From contig JAFKLG010000073.1 in assembly GCA_017304945.1 (NCBI GenBank), forward strand, positions 1-64,000: a stretch of DNA of 64,000 bases. The letters run 5' to 3'. The notes beneath the pieces were generated by a model, which was given only the letters and a program-made list of their open reading frames with translations, ran no database searches and was not told the origin of the DNA. Source of the DNA: Rhodospirillales bacterium (GTDB taxonomy: Bacteria > Pseudomonadota > Alphaproteobacteria > Acetobacterales > Acetobacteraceae). The number at the start of each line of letters is the position of its first letter. Positions within the stretch are counted from its first letter, which is position 1. This document shows, one piece after another, positions 60,271-64,000 of the stretch. The translations under genes were made by a program, and so were the position numbers.

Positions 60271-60436
60271 GACACGGCCCTTTCGCACAGACCCACCGAG
60301 AGCGCCTCGACGCCACACCACCACCGCCTCGGACCTCCCGCCACCACCGCCAGGAAAACTCCCACCCCAGCCATGGTCCCTCGAGCCCTCCCATGCCAGA
60401 CTGACCCCATCGCCCAGCCGACCTCGAGGCCAGCCC

Positions 60437-62164
60437 ATGTCGCATGAAACCAATGCCCTCGCGCAGATCCATCGCCAGATCATGTGGAACCGCCTGATCG
60501 CGGTGGTGGAAGAGCAGGCGCAGATCATGATCCGCACTGCCTTTTCGACCACGGTGCGCGAGGCGGGCGATCTCTCGGCCGGCATCTTCGACCTGCACGG
60601 CCGCATGATGGCGCAGGCGGTCACCGGCACCCCCGGCCACGTCAACTCCATGGCGGAATCGGTCGGCCACTTCCTCAAGAAGTTCCCCGCCGCCACCATG
60701 CGCCCCGGCGACCACTACATCACCAACGACCCCTGGCTCGGCACTGGCCACCTGCACGACCTCACGGTCGTCACGCCCGCCTTCCACAACGGCAGCATCG
60801 TCGGCCTGTTCGCCAACACCGCGCACGTCATCGACGTCGGCGGACTCGGCATGGGGCCGGAGGGGCGTTCCGTCTACGAGGAAGGCATCTACGTCCCGAT
60901 CGTCAAATGCTTCGATCAGGGCAAGCCGAACGAGACCTTCTTCGACTTCATGCGCGCCGGCTCCCGCCTGCCGGTCGAACTCGAGGGCGACATCTACTCG
61001 CTCTGCGCCTGCAACGACGCCGGCGCCAAGCGCCTGGTCGAGATGATGGACGAGTTCGAGATGCAGAGCCTCGACCCGCTCGCCGAGTTCATCTTCGACA
61101 GTTCGCTGCGCGCCACGCTCGCGGAGATTGCGCGCGTCCCGCGGGGCGTGTTCCGCAACGAGATCTATAGCGATGGCTACGAGGAGCCGGTGCGCCTCGC
61201 CGCCGAGATGACTATCCTGGACGACGGGATCGAGGTCGATTTCGCCGGCACCTCCGGCCTGTCCTCGCGGGGCATCAACGTGCCGCCCGCCTATACCCGC
61301 GCCTATTCCTGCTTCGGCCTGAAATGCGTGGTCGCGCCGGAGATCCCGAACAACTGGGCCTCCCTCTCGCCGTTCCGGATGAAGATCCCCGAGGGCTGCA
61401 TCCTCAACGCACCGCACCCGTATCCGGTCTCGGTGCGGCACGTGATCGGACATCTGCTGCCCGACCTGATGATGGGCTGCCTGCACCAGACCGTGCCCGA
61501 ACGGGTGACCGCCGAGGGTGCCTCGGCGCTGTGGAACCCGCCGCTGAGGGGCGGTTCCTCGGTGTCCGGCCAGGGGCGCGGCAACAAGCCGGTGGTCGGC
61601 GATTTCGAGATCATCACCTTCAACTCCGGCGGCACCGGCGCGCGGCCGACCAGCGACGGGCTGAACGCGACGGCCTTCCCCTCGGGCGTGCGCACGATGC
61701 CGGTGGAGGCGACCGAGAACGTGGCGCCGGTGATCCTGTGGCGGAAGGAGCTGAAGCCGGATTCCGGCGGCGCCGGCCGCACCCGTGGCGGCGCCGGGCA
61801 GATCATGGAGATCGCGACCAAGGGCGACCTCGAGTTCGCCGTGAACGCCACCTTCGACCGCGTCGCGCATCCGCCGAAGGGGCGGGAAGGCGGGCTGGAA
61901 GGCTCCGGCGGCGTGGTGACGCTGAAATCCGGCGCGGCGCTACGTACCAAGGGATTCCAGATCATCCCGGACGGTGAGCGGCTGGTCCTGGAACTGCCGG
62001 GCGGCGGCGGCATGGGCGACCCCACCACCCGCGACCCGGCGCTGGTCGCCCGCGACGTGCGCGACGGGCTGGTGTCCGCCGCCAACGCCCGCGCCCTCTA
62101 CAAGGTCGTGGTCAGTGCCGAGGGCGTGCTCGACGCCGCAGCCACGACGGCCCTGCGAGGCTGA
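60437..62164 (+). CDS. hyuB: Hydantoinase/5-oxoprolinase subunit B (HyuB)
   Basis: A 575-residue HyuB-family protein (N-methylhydantoinase B/5-oxoprolinase beta/acetone carboxylase alpha). Family hallmarks are IHRQIMWNRLIAVVEEQA at the N terminus, REAGDLSAGIFD, GTPGHVNSMAESV, NDPWLGTGHLHD, and the C-terminal GAGRTRGGAGQ and LPGGGGMGDP. The ATG at 60437 fits the family; the frame open upstream runs into the right repeat arm. It is the partner of hyuA. Its last codons and stop are duplicated by the tandem repeat at 62142-62322. Confidence 0.94.
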   Translation: MSHETNALAQIHRQIMWNRLIAVVEEQAQIMIRTAFSTTVREAGDLSAGIFDLHGRMMAQAVTGTPGHVNSMAESVGHFLKKFPAATMRPGDHYITNDPWLGTGHLHDLTVVTPAFHNGSIVGLFANTAHVIDVGGLGMGPEGRSVYEEGIYVPIVKCFDQGKPNETFFDFMRAGSRLPVELEGDIYSLCACNDAGAKRLVEMMDEFEMQSLDPLAEFIFDSSLRATLAEIARVPRGVFRNEIYSDGYEEPVRLAAEMTILDDGIEVDFAGTSGLSSRGINVPPAYTRAYSCFGLKCVVAPEIPNNWASLSPFRMKIPEGCILNAPHPYPVSVRHVIGHLLPDLMMGCLHQTVPERVTAEGASALWNPPLRGGSSVSGQGRGNKPVVGDFEIITFNSGGTGARPTSDGLNATAFPSGVRTMPVEATENVAPVILWRKELKPDSGGAGRTRGGAGQIMEIATKGDLEFAVNATFDRVAHPPKGREGGLEGSGGVVTLKSGAALRTKGFQIIPDGERLVLELPGGGGMGDPTTRDPALVARDVRDGLVSAANARALYKVVVSAEGVLDAAATTALRG

Positions 62165-62322
62165 CCCAGAACCCCCCTCTCCCTCGCGGGAGAGGGACGA
62201 GGTGAGGGGGCGACCGGGGCGCACGCACGTGGACCCACGACGCCCCTGCGAGGCTGACCCAGAACCCCCTCTCCCCTCGCGGGAGAGGGACGGGGTGAGG
62301 GGGCGACCGGGGCGCACGCACG
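62142..62322. repeat. 93-bp tandem duplication across the hyuB stop codon, with hairpins
   Basis: Unit one (62142-62234) starts CCACGACG inside hyuB and contains its last codons and stop; unit two (62235-62322) repeats it with few changes. Each unit has a hairpin: CCCTCTCCC (62175-62183)/GGGAGAGGG (62188-62196) and CCCTCTCCC (62267-62275)/GGGAGAGGG (62281-62289). These may act as transcript 3' ends. Confidence 0.85.
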
Positions 62323-62358
62323 GAAGGTGCCGCCGCACACACCACCCCTCCCCCTGAC

Positions 62359-62378
62359 CCCCTCCCGCAAGGGGAGGG
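62359..62378. terminator. Hairpin between hyuB and the MmgE/PrpD gene
   Basis: CCCCTCCC (62359-62366), loop GCAA plus one G, GGGAGGGG. Third of a series of C/G-rich hairpins in the convergent spacer 62165-62412, which holds no gene. Confidence 0.5.
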
Positions 62379-62412
62379 GGGACCCGGTGCCTTCCGGCGT
62401 CGCCGCCCGGGC

Positions 62413-63810
62413 CTACTCCCCGGCCAGTCGCGCGGCCATCAGCGGGGTGGACAGCCGCACCAGGCTCGAGACGTCGGCCGTCGTGTCGATCGCCAGCACC
62501 GCATCCGCCAGGGCCGCGGCGCGCTCCCCGCCCAGCACCGCGTCCGTCAGCCCGGCGAACTTCGCGCGCAGCTCCGCCTCCGACAGGAAGTTGGACGGCT
62601 CGCCCTTCGGCACCACCACCTTCTGTTCGAACCGCTTGCCGCCCGCCTCGATCGTCAGCTTGCCCGACATGTTGGCGGGGAACTCGGCCTCGATCTCCGG
62701 ATCGAACGCGCAGGTCACCTTGGGCAGCAGCGACCGGATCGTCGGATCCTGCAGCAGCCTGTAGCTGTCCCAGCCCATTTTCCCGGTTGCCAGCGCCGCG
62801 GAGATCACGAACGGCCCGCTGAACTGCCCGTCCACCACGTTCTGCGGATCCGCTTTCTTCTCGGCCGGCGCGCCCACCAGCAGCATGCCCGACTTGGGCA
62901 GGCCGAAGCGGATCGCGGTGATGTCCTCCGGCTTGAGGTCGTTGGCCGCACGCAGCGCCAGCGCCGCGTCGATGCCCGCATGGCCGTAGCGGCAGGACGG
63001 GTAGGGCTTCACGGCGGTGTTCATCAGCTCCCACACCTCGCCCAGCCGCTCCACCGCACGCTCCGGCGTCGGGTTCGGCGCATAGGCGCGCATGAAGCCG
63101 TGCTTGCCCTCCAGCGCCTCGGCGGCGCCCTTGAAGCCTTCGCGCACCAGCGTCGCCGCCATCAGCCCGTTGCAGGCCGCCCAGCCGACCTGGAAGCGCT
63201 TCGTCCACGCGCCGTTCGCCAGGAACTGCAGCGAGCCCGCCGCCTGGCTCAGCACCGTGCCCAGCGCGTTCGCCACCCCGTCCGCATCCAGCCCGAACAC
63301 GCGCGCTGCCGCCGCGGCGGCACCGAACGCGCCGCATGTCGCGGTCGGGTGGAACCCGCGGTCGTAGTGCTCGCCAGCCGGCAGCGCGAGCGCCACCCGG
63401 CAGGTGACCTCATACCCGGCGACGATCGCCGCCAGCACGTCGGCGCCGGAGGCCCCCACCATCTCGCCCGCCGCCAGTGCCGCCGGGATCACCGGCGCGC
63501 CGGGATGCAGCGAGCCCGCCGCATGCGTGTCGTCGAAGTCGAGCGAATGGGCCAGCGCCCCGTTCAGGAACGCCGCGCCGGCGGGCGTGTAGCGCGAGGC
63601 GTCGCCGAACACGCCGGAATTGCCCGCCGCCATGCCCATCGCGCGCACCGCGCCGAGGAAGGAGGACGTGCTCTCCGCGTCATGCCGCGCGCGGACGATG
63701 TTGCCGACCAGGTCCAGCACCAGGAAACGAGCGCGCTGCACGACCTCTGGCGGCAGCCGGTCCAGCCGGATGGAAGCGGTGAAGTCCGAGAGTTGCGCGG
63801 TCACGCCCAT
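62413..63810 (-). CDS. MmgE/PrpD family protein
   Basis: A 465-residue MmgE/PrpD protein, the second in the window. Seen are LNGALAHSLDFDDTH, HPGAPVIPAALAAGE, the GFHPTATCGAFGAAAAA substrate-pocket segment, WAACNGLMAATLVREG, and KPYPSCRYGHAGIDAAL. The ATG at 63810 is chosen by family N terminus (MGVTAQLSDFTASIR) with a GGAGGATCGACC before it. It converges with hyuB and is divergent from the DUF1028 gene 80 bp away. Substrate unknown; the hyu genes nearby may hint at a cyclic-amide-related pathway. Confidence 0.9.
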   Translation of the reverse strand: MGVTAQLSDFTASIRLDRLPPEVVQRARFLVLDLVGNIVRARHDAESTSSFLGAVRAMGMAAGNSGVFGDASRYTPAGAAFLNGALAHSLDFDDTHAAGSLHPGAPVIPAALAAGEMVGASGADVLAAIVAGYEVTCRVALALPAGEHYDRGFHPTATCGAFGAAAAAARVFGLDADGVANALGTVLSQAAGSLQFLANGAWTKRFQVGWAACNGLMAATLVREGFKGAAEALEGKHGFMRAYAPNPTPERAVERLGEVWELMNTAVKPYPSCRYGHAGIDAALALRAANDLKPEDITAIRFGLPKSGMLLVGAPAEKKADPQNVVDGQFSGPFVISAALATGKMGWDSYRLLQDPTIRSLLPKVTCAFDPEIEAEFPANMSGKLTIEAGGKRFEQKVVVPKGEPSNFLSEAELRAKFAGLTDAVLGGERAAALADAVLAIDTTADVSSLVRLSTPLMAARLAGE

Positions 63811-63890
63811 GGTCGATCCTCCGTACTGGGTGGTAGTTTCGCGCAATCCTCGCACGCCGCCAAGCGCGCCGAACCGTCCGGAGCCGCCGC

Positions 63891-64000
63891 ATGACCTGGT
63901 CCATCGTCGTCCATGATCCCGTGACCGACGCCTTCGCCGTCGCCATCGCCACCAAGGCCTTCGCGGTCGGCGCCTCCTGCCCCTTCGTGCGGGCCGGCGT
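63891..64000 (+). CDS. DUF1028 family protein (partial, runs off the window)
   Basis: The first 36 codons of a plus-strand gene. The sequence MTWSIVVHDPVTDAFAVAIA and then KAFAVGASCPFVRAG matches the start of DUF1028 proteins, a family proposed to have an Ntn-hydrolase fold. The rest lies beyond the end of the window. Divergent from the MmgE/PrpD gene. Confidence 0.8.
   Translation, partial: MTWSIVVHDPVTDAFAVAIATKAFAVGASCPFVRAG

Larger units (their letters stand above)
59678..60436. other. 760-bp gap between hyuA and hyuB with an inverted-repeat-bounded element
   Basis: No convincing gene. A 66-bp inverted-repeat pair (59719-59784 and 60205-60270) bounds about 550 bp. The inner sequence has short open frames without a coding pattern I recognise. 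Size and structure resemble a MITE or a decayed insertion element without its transposase. Confidence 0.7.

Noticed and set aside
1..64000. tRNA and rRNA genes
   Set aside because: No cloverleaf-like or rRNA-like segments were noticed by eye in any intergenic region; a tRNA search program could not be run.

Overview
The window is a very GC-rich, densely coding stretch of a bacterial chromosome with no rRNA, tRNA, phage or conjugation genes that I can see. Gene content (CoxL-type hydrolase, MmgE/PrpD, hydantoinase subunits, LLM flavin monooxygenases, TauD dioxygenases, many ABC importers, YjbE/TerC, a BLUF photoreceptor, TAT-type signal), frequent ATGA start/stop overlaps and 'GCCCGGCCATGACGG'-type dispersed repeats suggest a heterotrophic alphaproteobacterium, plausibly Acetobacteraceae/Rhodospirillales. 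That placement is inference; no phylogenetic marker was compared.

Layout. 1-236: palindromic tandem repeats. 240-6759: molybdenum hydroxylase large subunit (-) divergent from a TauD-type dioxygenase (+), an MmgE/PrpD protein, and an actin-like ATPase preceded by a coiled-coil protein. 6905-9234: LysR regulator and formimidoylglutamate deiminase (hutF). 9367-17992: eight plus-strand genes that look like one catabolic unit (LLM flavoenzyme, Tat-exported substrate-binding protein, enoyl-CoA hydratase, two acyl-CoA dehydrogenases, an SDR, a fused double SDR, a double carboxymuconolactone decarboxylase domain protein). 18071-21712: PilZ protein, small membrane protein, YihY/BrkB membrane protein, HAD phosphatase, ATP-dependent DNA ligase. 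22121-25041: aminotransferase, Zn-ribbon protein and asparaginase, bracketed by two related repeat tracts. 25758-29672: LLM monooxygenase plus a polar amino-acid-type ABC importer, four genes all joined by 4-bp overlaps. 30253-32731: two amidohydrolases and a Rieske ferredoxin, also joined by 4-bp overlaps. 32857-37655: YhaO/YhaN nuclease-ATPase pair. 37671-39777: TerC-type membrane protein and purB. 40859-43340: BLUF protein, double retropepsin lipoprotein, dodecin, VOC protein. 43468-47618: hybrid histidine kinase and cytochrome P450. 47623-53124: ABC importer (ATPase plus fused permease) divergent from an unrecognised 540-residue protein and a second TauD-type dioxygenase. 53178-57450: MlrC-like M81 peptidase, D-2-hydroxyacid dehydrogenase, catalase. 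57596-62164: hydantoinase/oxoprolinase A and B subunits, separated by about 760 bp that carry a 66-bp inverted-repeat pair. 62413-64000: second MmgE/PrpD protein and the start of a DUF1028 gene.

Taken together the genes read as a catabolic and scavenging region: importers feed oxygenases (LLM, TauD, P450, Rieske, molybdenum hydroxylase), CoA-thioester beta-oxidation enzymes, and C-N bond hydrolases (asparaginase, hutF, hydantoinase, amidohydrolases). No substrate can be named from sequence alone. The items most worth follow-up are the eight-gene catabolic unit, the actin-like/coiled-coil pair, the double SDR whose second half lacks its catalytic residues, the 540-residue unknown next to a TauD enzyme, and the repeat elements that sit against or inside gene ends.
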